Source of the DNA: Rhodospirillales bacterium
Lineage (GTDB): Bacteria > Pseudomonadota > Alphaproteobacteria > Rhodospirillales > UBA2165
Reading direction: 5' to 3'
Assembly: GCA_022823235.1 (NCBI GenBank)
Contig: JAJDXO010000041.1
Location: forward strand, 1-64,000
Length of the DNA: 64,000 bases
Shown here: positions 17,220-27,082 of the stretch, piece by piece
Layout of the letters: every line of letters begins with the position of its first letter
Position numbering within the stretch: the stretch's first letter is position 1
Program-made: the position numbers and the translations under genes
The notes under the pieces: model-generated
Told to the model about the DNA's origin: nothing
What the model saw: only the letters and a program-made list of their open reading frames with translations
The model's database searches: none

Positions 17220-18164
17220 TTAAACCGCTTCCACCGCCTTGACGATGGCCTGACGCAACTTGGCATCGGGCATGGGGCCGGTGGCGGCGTCCATGTTTTC
17301 CCAGGCGTGATCGGGCCGGCGGGTCGCCGGGATCGCCACCGTGACCGCCGGGTGGGAAATCACGAACTTCAACAGAAGCTGCGCCCAGGTCCGGGCGCCC
17401 AACTCGGCGGCGAAGCCGGGAAGCGGTTCGCCGTCCAGACGGTCGATCAAGCCGCCCCGGCGGAACGGGCGGTTGACGATCACGGCGATGCCCTTGTCGG
17501 CGGCCAGCGGCAGCAGCCGGTCCTCCACCTCCAGATCGAGGGGATTGTAGGTGAGCTGCACGAAGTCGAGCCGTTCCGACCTCATCACCCGCTCGAACTC
17601 CCGGTGGCCCCGGCCGTGGGACGTGGTGATCCCCACATAGCGGATTTTGCCTTGCTCTTTTCGCCGTCGAAGCTCGGCGAGGTGGGCTTCCCAATTCAGG
17701 AGATTGTGCACCTGGAAGAGATCGAACCGGTCCTCGCCCCATAGCCGCTCGGAGTTTTCGATCTGCTTGATGCCGCGGGCCGTAAACGGCGTCCACACCT
17801 TGGTGGCCGAAAATACCTTCTCCGGGTTTTTCACCCGCTTCAGGCAATAGCCGATCACCTCTTCGGAGGCGCCGTACATGGGCGATGAATCCAGCATCCC
17901 GCCGCCGGCATCGATGAAGGTCTGCAGCACCCGCACCCGCTGGGCCCGCGCGTCCTCGTCGCGTCCGACGTTGAACGTCAGGTAGGACCCCATGCCCATG
18001 GCGGGGATGCGCTCGCCGGTCGACGGGATCACCTTGGTGAGCATCGGGGAGGCGTTCCCGGTCAAGGGGAAGCCGCCCGTCAGCAACCCCGCACCCGCGG
18101 CGACGCCGGTCAGGAAGCCGCGGCGCGACAGGCCCGGATCATTTCCTTTCATGCCCGGCACCAT
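17220..18164 (-). CDS. Aldo/keto reductase with Tat signal peptide
   Basis: This 314-residue NADPH-dependent oxidoreductase-type protein starts with a twin-arginine signal (SRRGFLTGVAAGAGLLTGG), so it is predicted to be exported folded. The barrel has the usual tetrad surroundings: MLDSSPMYGASEEVIG (Asp, Tyr), FSATKVW (Lys) and FDLFQVHNLLNW (His). Two in-frame ATG codons, 18164 and 18152, are both possible starts. It follows the DAHP synthase gene, but a terminator hairpin lies between them. The substrate is unknown. Confidence 0.87.
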   Translation of the reverse strand: MVPGMKGNDPGLSRRGFLTGVAAGAGLLTGGFPLTGNASPMLTKVIPSTGERIPAMGMGSYLTFNVGRDEDARAQRVRVLQTFIDAGGGMLDSSPMYGASEEVIGYCLKRVKNPEKVFSATKVWTPFTARGIKQIENSERLWGEDRFDLFQVHNLLNWEAHLAELRRRKEQGKIRYVGITTSHGRGHREFERVMRSERLDFVQLTYNPLDLEVEDRLLPLAADKGIAVIVNRPFRRGGLIDRLDGEPLPGFAAELGARTWAQLLLKFVISHPAVTVAIPATRRPDHAWENMDAATGPMPDAKLRQAIVKAVEAV

Positions 18165-18165
18165 A

Positions 18166-18200
18166 GCGAAAACGGCGGGCCATGAGACCCGCCGTTTCGC
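18166..18200 (-). terminator. Intrinsic terminator of the DAHP synthase gene
   Basis: CCCGCCGTTTCGC (18188-18200) pairs with 18166-18179 around an 8-base loop, with one bulged base. On the minus strand the GC-rich stem is followed by TTTT. It lies 25 bases past the aroG stop and reaches up to the aldo/keto reductase start, so that gene probably has its own weak expression or read-through. Confidence 0.7.
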
Positions 18201-18224
18201 GATTTCACGGGGATTTGACCCGAT

Positions 18225-19622
18225 TCAGATCGTTGCCGCCACCACCTTGTCGACACCGTTCACATGGCCGTTGGAGCGTTCCTCCTTCAGCCGTTCGGCG
18301 ATTAGGAAGGTAAGTTCCAGGGCCTGACGCCCGTTGAGGCGCGGATCGCAATGGGTGTGATACCGGTCCGAGAGATCGGCCTCGGTGATCGCCTGGGCGC
18401 CGCCGACGCACTCGGTGACGTCCTTGCCGGTGAGTTCCAGATGGACGCCGCCCGGGTGGGTGCCTTCGGCCCGGTGGACGGCAAAGAAGCCCTCCACCTC
18501 CCGCAGGATGCGGTCGAAGTGTCGGGTCTTATAGCCGTTGGCTGATTTGATCATGTTGGCGTGCATGGGATCGCAGGACCAGACCACGTGGCGGCCCTCC
18601 TCCTTCACCCGGCGCACCAAGGCCGGCAGCACGTCTTCGACCTGGTCGGCGCCCATCCGCGAGATCAGGGTGAGGCGGCCCGGTTCGTTTTCCGGGTTGA
18701 GGATGTCGATCAGCCTGATCAGGTAGTCGGGCTCGGTGGTCGGGCCGACCTTCGAGGCGACCGGATTACCGATGCCCTTCAGGAACTCGATTTGCGCGTT
18801 CTCCAACTGGCGGGTCCGTTCACCGCACCACAGCAGGTGGGCCGACGTGTCGTACCAGTCGCCGGTGGTGGAATCGACCCGGGTCATGGCCTGCTCGTAG
18901 GGCAACAGCAGCGCCTCGTGCGAGGTGAAGAAATCGGTCTCCGAGATCTGCGGCGCGCTCTGGCTGGTCAGGCCGCAGGCCGCCATGAAGGCCAGGGTCT
19001 CGTCCAGGCGGTTGGCGAGGTCCGTGTAGCGCTCGCCCAGGGGCGAGTCGGCGACGAAACCCATGTTCCACTGATGCACCCGGTGGAGATCGGCGAACCC
19101 GCCCTGGGCAAACGCCCGCACCAGGTTGAGGGTCGAAGCCGACTGATTGTACGCCTGCTCCATACGCCTGGGATCCGGCACCCGGGCCTCGGCGTCGAAT
19201 TCGATGCCGTTGATGATGTCGCCCCGGTAGCTCGGCAACTCGACGCCGTCGATCGTTTCCGTCGGCGCCGAGCGGGGCTTGGCGAATTGACCGGCCATCC
19301 GGCCTACCTTGACCACCGGCAGGGCGGCGCCGAAAGTCAGCACGACGGCCATCTGCAGGATGATCTTGAACAGATCGCGGATGTTGTCGGGATGGAATTC
19401 GGCGAAGCTTTCCGCACAGTCGCCGCCCTGGAGCAGAAAAGCCTTTCCCGCCGCAACGTCGGCGAGAGACCGCTTCAGGCGCCGCGCTTCGCCGGCAAAA
19501 ACCAGCGGCGGATACCCGGAAAGCCGGGCCTCGACGTCGGCGAGTTCCTTGGCGTCCGGATATTCCGGCACCTGTTCGATGGGTTTGCCGCGCCAGCTGT
19601 CCGGCGCCCACTTCGCAGCCAT
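18225..19622 (-). CDS. aroG: Class II 3-deoxy-7-phosphoheptulonate (DAHP) synthase
   Basis: This enzyme condenses phosphoenolpyruvate and erythrose 4-phosphate in the first step of the shikimate pathway. The 465 residues match the class II (plant/actinobacterial) family: [20 protein letters not shown] at the N terminus, [42 protein letters not shown], and [13 protein letters not shown] with [14 protein letters not shown] near the C terminus. No extra regulatory domain is present. Upstream is the divergent or independent binding-like protein at 19744; downstream a strong hairpin ends transcription. Confidence 0.95.
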   Translation of the reverse strand: MAAKWAPDSWRGKPIEQVPEYPDAKELADVEARLSGYPPLVFAGEARRLKRSLADVAAGKAFLLQGGDCAESFAEFHPDNIRDLFKIILQMAVVLTFGAALPVVKVGRMAGQFAKPRSAPTETIDGVELPSYRGDIINGIEFDAEARVPDPRRMEQAYNQSASTLNLVRAFAQGGFADLHRVHQWNMGFVADSPLGERYTDLANRLDETLAFMAACGLTSQSAPQISETDFFTSHEALLLPYEQAMTRVDSTTGDWYDTSAHLLWCGERTRQLENAQIEFLKGIGNPVASKVGPTTEPDYLIRLIDILNPENEPGRLTLISRMGADQVEDVLPALVRRVKEEGRHVVWSCDPMHANMIKSANGYKTRHFDRILREVEGFFAVHRAEGTHPGGVHLELTGKDVTECVGGAQAITEADLSDRYHTHCDPRLNGRQALELTFLIAERLKEERSNGHVNGVDKVVAATI

Positions 19623-19743
19623 TTTCCTATCCCCAGGAAATATTCTTTTCAGAGCGCGGGGTTATACGCCGGAACGCCTCGGAATTCCAGGGAAATAAGG
19701 TTGGGCCGCGGAACAACACCCCGCCGCCGAACGAGGGAGAAGG

Positions 19744-20736
19744 CTATGTGAGAATCCGCTCCAGGGTCGACGGCACGAACAGGTCTTCCGGCTTGAGTTT
19801 GCGGTGCGCCACGCCTTGAGCATGGCCGAAGCGCAGGAAGGCCTCGATGGTGGTCCGGTTGGGCTCGAGACCGTACGGGAACACGTCGCCGCCGAACAAT
19901 TCCCGGGCTTCCAGGGCCGCGTCATAGCCCCACGGGATGGGATAGACCGAGTGCGAGCCCCGCAGCGTCCGTTCGATGGCGTTGCGCTTGGACTGCTCGA
20001 ACGCCTCGAGTAAATTAACCGCGACCCAGGGGTGTTCGGCCAGCACCTCGTTGCGGACCGCGATTACGTGCATGATGGGAAAGATGCCGGTCTCCTTGAA
20101 GTAGGCGATCTCGGCTTTCCTGGAGTCCTTCACCAGCCGCCGTACCCGGCCGTCCCCGTCCCGGAACGGCTTCGGCGGCAGCGCCGTCATGGCGCAATCG
20201 ATGCCGCCGTTGACCAGCAGCTCGGAGAGGGAATATTCCGTGTCCGGCCGAACCCTGACGCCCTTGGGAAGCTTCACCGGCGACGGCTCGGGTCTGCCCG
20301 GCTCGTCGACGCCGGTCTGCACCCACTCGATCGATTTGAGATCGACGCCGCAGCTCTCGGCCAGCCAGCCGCGGGAATAGATGCTGGCGGTCTGGGTCCA
20401 TTCCGGGATGCCCACCCGCTTGCCCTTCAGGTCCCCGGGCGATTTCAGCTTCGAGCCGCTGGGCACGTAGAAGGAGCCGATCCGGGCGACGCGGGACGGA
20501 AACACCGGGATCGCCGTCATGTCGTTGGCGCGGCGCGACACCATGGAGATGTAGCGGCCGAACGACATCTCGGCGATGTCGAAGTCCTCGTAGTTGGCCG
20601 CCCTGTGGAAGACGAAGTGCGGCTCCTCGAACAGCATGGGGATGATCTCGATCCCCTTGGCCTTGACCTTGCCTTCGGCCAGGTCCCGGACGTGGTCGTA
20701 TTCACAAGCGGCAAAGGAAAGAGGGAGGTCGGCCAT
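19744..20736 (-). CDS. Periplasmic-binding-protein-like / 4,5-dihydroxyphthalate decarboxylase-like protein
   Basis: This 330-residue protein has the type 2 periplasmic-binding fold typical of NMT1/ThiY proteins: an N-terminal LSFAACEYDHVRDLAEGKV, LKGKRVGIPEWTQTASIYSRG in the middle and IFPIMHVIAVRNEVL. It closely resembles 4,5-dihydroxyphthalate decarboxylase-type proteins, which share this fold but act as enzymes. It has no signal peptide and no permease or ATPase gene beside it, which favours a cytoplasmic enzyme over a transporter component. It lies three bases downstream of gor on the same strand. Confidence 0.75.
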   Translation of the reverse strand: MADLPLSFAACEYDHVRDLAEGKVKAKGIEIIPMLFEEPHFVFHRAANYEDFDIAEMSFGRYISMVSRRANDMTAIPVFPSRVARIGSFYVPSGSKLKSPGDLKGKRVGIPEWTQTASIYSRGWLAESCGVDLKSIEWVQTGVDEPGRPEPSPVKLPKGVRVRPDTEYSLSELLVNGGIDCAMTALPPKPFRDGDGRVRRLVKDSRKAEIAYFKETGIFPIMHVIAVRNEVLAEHPWVAVNLLEAFEQSKRNAIERTLRGSHSVYPIPWGYDAALEARELFGGDVFPYGLEPNRTTIEAFLRFGHAQGVAHRKLKPEDLFVPSTLERILT

Positions 20737-20739
20737 TCG

Positions 20740-22119
20740 TTACTCCGCCGCCTGGGCGCGTTCCGGGTCGGGGCGCCTCTCCCGCATGGTGACGAATTCC
20801 TCCGCCGCCGAGGGATGGATGCCGGTCGTCGCGTCGAACTGCGCCTTGGTGGCGTCGCACTTGATGGCGACGGCGACGCCCTGGATGATTTCCGGCGCGT
20901 CCATGCCCATCATGTGCGCGCCGAGCACCCGGTCGGTGTGGGCGTCGACCACCAGTTTCATGAAAGAGCGCTCGTCCCGGCCCGACAAGGTGTGCACCAA
21001 CGGCTTGAACCGGGAAACATAGACGTCGATGTCGCCGTAGCGGGCGCGGGCGTCCTCTTCCGGGAGCCCGACCGAACCCACCGGCGGGGTCGAGAACACC
21101 GCCGACGGCACGTCGTCGTAGTCGACCGTCAGCGGATTGCCGTTGAAGTGGGTCTCTGCGAACGCCCTTCCCTCCTGGATGGCGACCGGGGTCAGGGCAA
21201 TGCGGTCGGTGACGTCGCCGACGGCGTAGATGCTCTCGACGGAGGACTGGTTCCACTCATCGACCATCACGGCGCCGTTCCCGGCAAGCTCGACGCCCGC
21301 CTCCGCCAGGCCCAGGCCGGCCGTATTGGGCGTTCGGCCGGTGGCGTACATGACGAGGTCGGTCTCGATGATCTCGTTGCCGGCACAGCGGAGCGTGTAG
21401 ACATCCCCGTCCTTTTCGATGGAGCGGATGACGGTCTCCGAGAGGACCTTGACGCCGCGCTTCTGCATTTCATCGGTCAGGTTCACCCGGATGTCGTGAT
21501 CGAAGCCCCGAAGGATCGCCTCGGCGCGGATCACCTCCGTGACCTCGACGCCGAGCGCCGCGAAGATGCCGGCGAATTCGACGGCGATATAGCCCCCGCC
21601 GACGATCACCATCCGCTTCGGCAACTCCCTGAGTTCCAGCGCCTCGTTGGACGAGATCACATGCTCGATGCCCGGAATGTCCGGCGTCGACGGCCAGCCG
21701 CCGACCGCGACCAGTATCTTCCCGGCGGTCATGGACTTGCCGTTCACTTCCACCGTATGGGGATCGGTGACGACGCCCCGCCCGTCGACCACCTCCACAT
21801 TGTTCTCCCTCAGGATTCGGAGGTAGATGCCGTTCAACCGGTCGAGCTCGGCATTCTTCGTGTCGATCATCCGCGCCCAGTCGTGGGAAGCGCCGTCGAC
21901 GGACCAGCCGTAATTGACCGCATCCTCCAGATGTTCCGCGTAGTGGGCGCCGTAGACCAGCAGCTTCTTCGGCACGCAGCCGCGCAGCACGCAGGTGCCG
22001 CCGACCCGCTCCTCCTCGATGATCGCCGTCCGCGCGCCGTAGCCGCCGGCGAGGCGGGTGCCGCGGACGCCGCCGGAACCGGCGCCGATGGTGATGAGGT
22101 CGTAATCGTATTTGGGCAT
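20740..22119 (-). CDS. gor: Glutathione-disulfide reductase
   Basis: Gor reduces oxidised glutathione with NADPH and FAD. The 459 residues show the FAD-binding ITIGAGSGGVRGTRLAG, the redox-active disulfide GGTCVLRGCVPKKLLVY, the second nucleotide-binding VIVGGGYIAVEFAGI, MYATGRTPNT, YAVGDVTDRIALTPVAI and a C-terminal interface with HPSAAEEFVTM, where the His acts on glutathione. The start MPKYDYDLITIG at 22119 is typical; the open frame extends to 22176. It is followed after three bases by the binding-like protein. Confidence 0.95.
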   Translation of the reverse strand: MPKYDYDLITIGAGSGGVRGTRLAGGYGARTAIIEEERVGGTCVLRGCVPKKLLVYGAHYAEHLEDAVNYGWSVDGASHDWARMIDTKNAELDRLNGIYLRILRENNVEVVDGRGVVTDPHTVEVNGKSMTAGKILVAVGGWPSTPDIPGIEHVISSNEALELRELPKRMVIVGGGYIAVEFAGIFAALGVEVTEVIRAEAILRGFDHDIRVNLTDEMQKRGVKVLSETVIRSIEKDGDVYTLRCAGNEIIETDLVMYATGRTPNTAGLGLAEAGVELAGNGAVMVDEWNQSSVESIYAVGDVTDRIALTPVAIQEGRAFAETHFNGNPLTVDYDDVPSAVFSTPPVGSVGLPEEDARARYGDIDVYVSRFKPLVHTLSGRDERSFMKLVVDAHTDRVLGAHMMGMDAPEIIQGVAVAIKCDATKAQFDATTGIHPSAAEEFVTMRERRPDPERAQAAE

Positions 22120-22229
22120 GTAAATCGTTCCCCGGATGAGCGGCGCCAAACTGCGGCAACCGAGCTTTGGATGCAATGTAGTCCATGAATCCTTGACCTT
22201 CCAGTAACGGGTAGGGCTATGTAATTGGA

Positions 22230-22718
22230 ATGGAACGAAGAGTCCTGTTCGCCCTAGGAATTGGCCTCGCCGTCCTCGTGGCGGGGAGCGCCATCTATTA
22301 CTTCGCCGGCCCCGGCGACGGCGCGACGTCGGCGGATGCCTCCGACCCCGCTTTGGTTGCGGAAGGCAGGATCGTCTACGCCGAACATTGCGCCTCCTGC
22401 CACGGCAAGAATCTGGAGGGGCAGCCCAACTGGCGGGCGACCTTGCCCGACGGGACCCTTCCCTCCCCGCCCCACGATGAGACGGGCCACACCTGGCATC
22501 ACCCCGACCAGTTGTTGTTCGATTACACCAAGCTGGGCGGCGAGAAACTGATCCCCGGCAACGATTTCAACAGCGCCATGCCGGGATTCGAGGAAAGTCT
22601 GTCCGATCACCAGATCTGGGCCGTGCTGGCATTCATCAAAAGCACCTGGCCGGCGGACGTCCGGCGGCGCCAGGAACTGATCAACCGGCGCAGCGTCAAT
22701 CAACGGAGCAGCCGATGA
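22230..22718 (+). CDS. Membrane-anchored class I cytochrome c
   Basis: This 162-residue protein starts with an uncleaved hydrophobic segment (about residues 5-25) that would anchor it in the inner membrane, followed by a single haem c domain. The haem is bound through C54, C57 and H58 (CASCH), and AMPGFEESLSDHQIW supplies the likely Met ligand. The insert GHTWHHPDQLLFDYTKLGG is shared in pattern with the next gene. Their four-base overlap shows they are one transcript. The electron partner is unknown. Confidence 0.88.
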   Translation: MERRVLFALGIGLAVLVAGSAIYYFAGPGDGATSADASDPALVAEGRIVYAEHCASCHGKNLEGQPNWRATLPDGTLPSPPHDETGHTWHHPDQLLFDYTKLGGEKLIPGNDFNSAMPGFEESLSDHQIWAVLAFIKSTWPADVRRRQELINRRSVNQRSSR

Positions 22719-23188
22719 GGAAGTCTCCGATCCCGTCCCTGGCCTTCGGCGCGGCGATCCTGTTTGCCGTTCCGGCCAATGCCACCCATCCGGTCGACAC
22801 GGGAAATCACCGTCAGGTGTCCGTCGGCAAAAAAATCTATTTAGAGAATTGCGCCGAATGCCACGGCGAGACTCTCCGGGGACCGGTCAATCCGGCGAAG
22901 TTCCCGAAAAACCTGATCCCGCCGCGGCTCGACGAGCGGGGACACGGTTCCCATCATTCGGATCGGTACATGTTCAACCGGATTTCGGCGGGATCAGAGG
23001 ACAAGAGCGGCAAGCCGATCAAAGACGGCATGCCGGCTTTCGGGTTCCGCCTCCACGATGCGCAAATCTGGGCGGTGATCTCGTACATCAAGAGCCGATG
23101 GCCTGCTTCGCTGCAGCGGAAACAGAACGCCTTGAACCCGGGCCACGGACCGGAAAACAAAAAGACCGGCGAACAGGGCCGCAAATAA
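22715..23188 (+). CDS. Periplasmic cytochrome c
   Basis: This 157-residue protein has a cleavable signal peptide (ending near VPANA) and one class I haem c domain: C46, C49, H50 (CAECH) and a Met ligand in DGMPAFGFRLHDAQIWAV. It resembles the upstream anchored cytochrome, including a His-rich GHGSHHSDRYMFNRI loop, so the pair probably arose by duplication. Its ATG overlaps the preceding stop by four bases. The C terminus is a basic, polar tail. It converges with the dehydrogenase at 23203. Confidence 0.88.
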   Translation: MRKSPIPSLAFGAAILFAVPANATHPVDTGNHRQVSVGKKIYLENCAECHGETLRGPVNPAKFPKNLIPPRLDERGHGSHHSDRYMFNRISAGSEDKSGKPIKDGMPAFGFRLHDAQIWAVISYIKSRWPASLQRKQNALNPGHGPENKKTGEQGRK

Positions 23189-23202
23189 GGCCGCAAATAG
23201 GA

Positions 23203-24165
23203 TCAGCGGCCCTCGAATCCGGGGATCGGGGTAATGAGCGGCTCCCCGGCGAAGTGGGCGGCGAGGTTCTCCATCGCCGTTTTCCACTGCACCCGGATGG
23301 CCTCGCGGGTGACGCCGGCCCGGTGGGGCGAGAAAATTACGTTGTCCATCCGGCGCAGGGCCTCGGGCACACCGGGCTCGCCGTCGACCACGTCCAGTCC
23401 CGCGCCGCGGATCGTCCCGGCCTCCAGGGCGGCGATGAGATCGTCGTTGGAAACGATGGAGCCGCGGGCAACGTTGATCAGGTAGCCGGTGGGCCCGAGC
23501 GCCGCGAGCACGTCGGCATTCACCATGTGCCTTGTTTCCGGACCTCCGGGCGCCGAGATCACCAGGACGTCCGAGGCGTCGGCCAATTCCGGAAGGCTCG
23601 GGTAGTAGGCATAGGGCGCATCGCCCTTGCTCGGCTTGGTGTAGGCCACCTCCGGCCCGAAGGCGGAGGCCAGCCTGGCGATGCGCGAGCCGATACCGCC
23701 CAGGCCGACGATCCCGATCCTGCGGCCCCGCAATTCCGGCACCGGCGGCGGGCCGAACTCCGGACCCCAGCGCCCGTCGCGGACGAAGGCGTCCGCCGAC
23801 CGCAGTTCGCGGACGCACGCCAGCATCAGGGCGATGGCATACTCGGCGACGGCGTCGGCGTTCGCGGCGGGAACGAAGCTCGCCGTCGCACCCAGTTCCC
23901 TGAACGCATCCATGGCCATGCTCTGATAGCCGGCGCCCAGATAGGCGAGATGCTCGAGCGATGTCATTTCGCGGATCTGATCCGGGCGCGGCCCGAGGAT
24001 GGAAATGGCGATCATCGCCCGCGCCCTGGGCCCGGCCTCGGCGAGAAAGGCGTCCCTCTCCGGTCCCATTTCCATGGGCGCCACGTGGAGCGTGTAGTGC
24101 TCCTCGAGGAGGGCGAAGAAATCCGCCTCGTGCTCGCTGGCATAGAGAATATCGGGCTTCGGGAT
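23203..24165 (-). CDS. D-2-hydroxyacid dehydrogenase family protein, apparent ATC start
   Basis: This NAD(P)-dependent dehydrogenase has the Rossmann segment RRIGIVGLGGIGSRIARLA, the catalytic Arg in INVARGSIV, the Glu in VVDGEPGVPEALR and the His in FSPHRAGVT. The first conventional start is GTG at 24084 (293 residues), but family-like residues KPDILYASEHEADFFALLEE precede it in frame. Counting from position 24165 gives 320 residues, a normal length, with GGAG (24174-24177) eight bases upstream; the codon there is ATC. No ATG, GTG or TTG occurs in frame between the upstream stop and 24084. Either a lost start, a non-canonical start or a sequence error. Confidence 0.8.
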   Translation of the reverse strand: MPKPDILYASEHEADFFALLEEHYTLHVAPMEMGPERDAFLAEAGPRARAMIAISILGPRPDQIREMTSLEHLAYLGAGYQSMAMDAFRELGATASFVPAANADAVAEYAIALMLACVRELRSADAFVRDGRWGPEFGPPPVPELRGRRIGIVGLGGIGSRIARLASAFGPEVAYTKPSKGDAPYAYYPSLPELADASDVLVISAPGGPETRHMVNADVLAALGPTGYLINVARGSIVSNDDLIAALEAGTIRGAGLDVVDGEPGVPEALRRMDNVIFSPHRAGVTREAIRVQWKTAMENLAAHFAGEPLITPIPGFEGR

Positions 24166-24176
24166 GGCCCCTACTC

Positions 24177-24197
24177 CACCGTATCGTTTGTACGGTG
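24177..24197. promoter_or_regulatory. Dyad symmetry upstream of the D-2-hydroxyacid dehydrogenase
   Basis: CACCGTA (24177-24183) and TACGGTG (24191-24197) form a perfect 7-bp inverted repeat around seven bases. It touches the GGAG ribosome-binding site of the dehydrogenase, so it could be a repressor operator or a hairpin in the leader. It also marks the edge of the AT-rich region. Confidence 0.5.
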
Positions 24198-25250
24198 TAA
24201 TGCAGGGTTTTCCATCGCTGACCTAACCTTCAACTTCACCATCACCTATCGATCCCCTGCCCTAACCGGCAATCACTACTCTTCGTACCAACTATTCCTA
24301 TTTGATGAGTGATTTTGGGTTTTTTGACCAGCAGATGGGTCTGCTAACTTACCTCTGATCCAGAGTGGACACGCGGGTGTTTATCGCGACTCTGCAAGTC
24401 GTCAGTTGGAATGAATAATTTTTGCGGTGTAATATTTTGATTTAGACAATAGATTTTTCACATTAGATTTTTTCTTATACTCAGTATAAAAATAATGATG
24501 TAATGGCACCCCTTCAATTAGTAGTGATGACATTATGATCAAAGTAGGTCGGTTAATTTCATTTGCCCTCATATTAAATATCATTCCAACATTGACAGAA
24601 TCTCCGATTGAAAGAACCCCTAGATTAATTGGTTCATAAACTTTAGCTGCATTTTTATCCCCGAAGTACAGTGAATTTGCTTTATCAAGGATTTTATTTG
24701 CCTGATCACCAATTTTCTCCAGAGACAATTTTCCATATTTTTTTGCGAATAAATCGAGGTATTTGTCCGGACTTAATCTCGGATAAACTCTCTCGCTCTT
24801 GGGGTTTCCAGTGAGACCGCCAACTACAATTACCCATTCTTCCAATGAGGCATTGACTCCGTTTTTTATTCTCCTTTGGGAATCGCAGTCGATCCACATC
24901 GCTAGAAGTTTATTCCCCGATTTTCTCTGTGCTAAGATTTGGTGTTTTCTTAAAACCTGCTCACCGGGACTGTGCCCCAACAAACACAAAGTACTCGGGT
25001 ATGGGAGGTTCAAGGTTACTTGCCCAAAGCGGGATTGATAAAAATCTGACGCGGAAGTTGTCGAAATATAACTGATACTTCCTAGAAGCACGGCAAGATT
25101 CAGGCAGAGTGTTGCGGTCAGTTTTCTCATATGAAAACGGTACCGGATGTCGGAAAGTTAGGAAATACCTATAAATTCTGGTTATCAAACTCACCCCACC
25201 ACAAAAGCGTTGCCGACTCATTCGTTGGGGGTCATTTATCGCTATTTTTC
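24198..25250. other. AT-rich island between high-GC core genes
   Basis: Base composition drops sharply here: 24421-24480, for example, has 14 G+C of 60, while the flanking genes are strongly GC-rich. It contains one gene (24402-25130), about 200 bases without a gene on the left (24198-24401) and about 120 on the right before glmS. I found no transposase, integrase, tRNA or obvious flanking direct repeat. The composition suggests recent acquisition. Confidence 0.7.
24402..25130 (-). CDS. Secreted orphan protein in the AT-rich island
   Basis: This 242-residue protein has a signal peptide (MRKLTATLCLNLAVLLG, cleavage near residue 28) and should be exported. The mature part begins FYQSRFGQVTLNLPYPSTL and has two cysteines that could pair, C49 (STLCLLG) and C82 (MWIDCDSQ), plus a lysine-rich C terminus. 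Codon use is AT-rich and quite unlike the neighbours, with many Lys, Asn, Ile and Ser residues. I do not recognise a family. The ATG at 25130 lacks a clear Shine-Dalgarno sequence, but the frame is long and has a convincing signal peptide. Confidence 0.8.
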   Translation of the reverse strand: MRKLTATLCLNLAVLLGSISYISTTSASDFYQSRFGQVTLNLPYPSTLCLLGHSPGEQVLRKHQILAQRKSGNKLLAMWIDCDSQRRIKNGVNASLEEWVIVVGGLTGNPKSERVYPRLSPDKYLDLFAKKYGKLSLEKIGDQANKILDKANSLYFGDKNAAKVYEPINLGVLSIGDSVNVGMIFNMRANEINRPTLIIMSSLLIEGVPLHHYFYTEYKKKSNVKNLLSKSKYYTAKIIHSN

Positions 25251-25256
25251 AGTGGA

Positions 25257-27080
<1,824 letters not shown>

Positions 27081-27082
27081 GT

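Noticed and set aside
24198..25250. AT-rich island as a toxin-antitoxin or phage-defence unit
   Set aside because: Only one gene with a signal peptide is present; no second partner, nuclease or helicase motif is visible.
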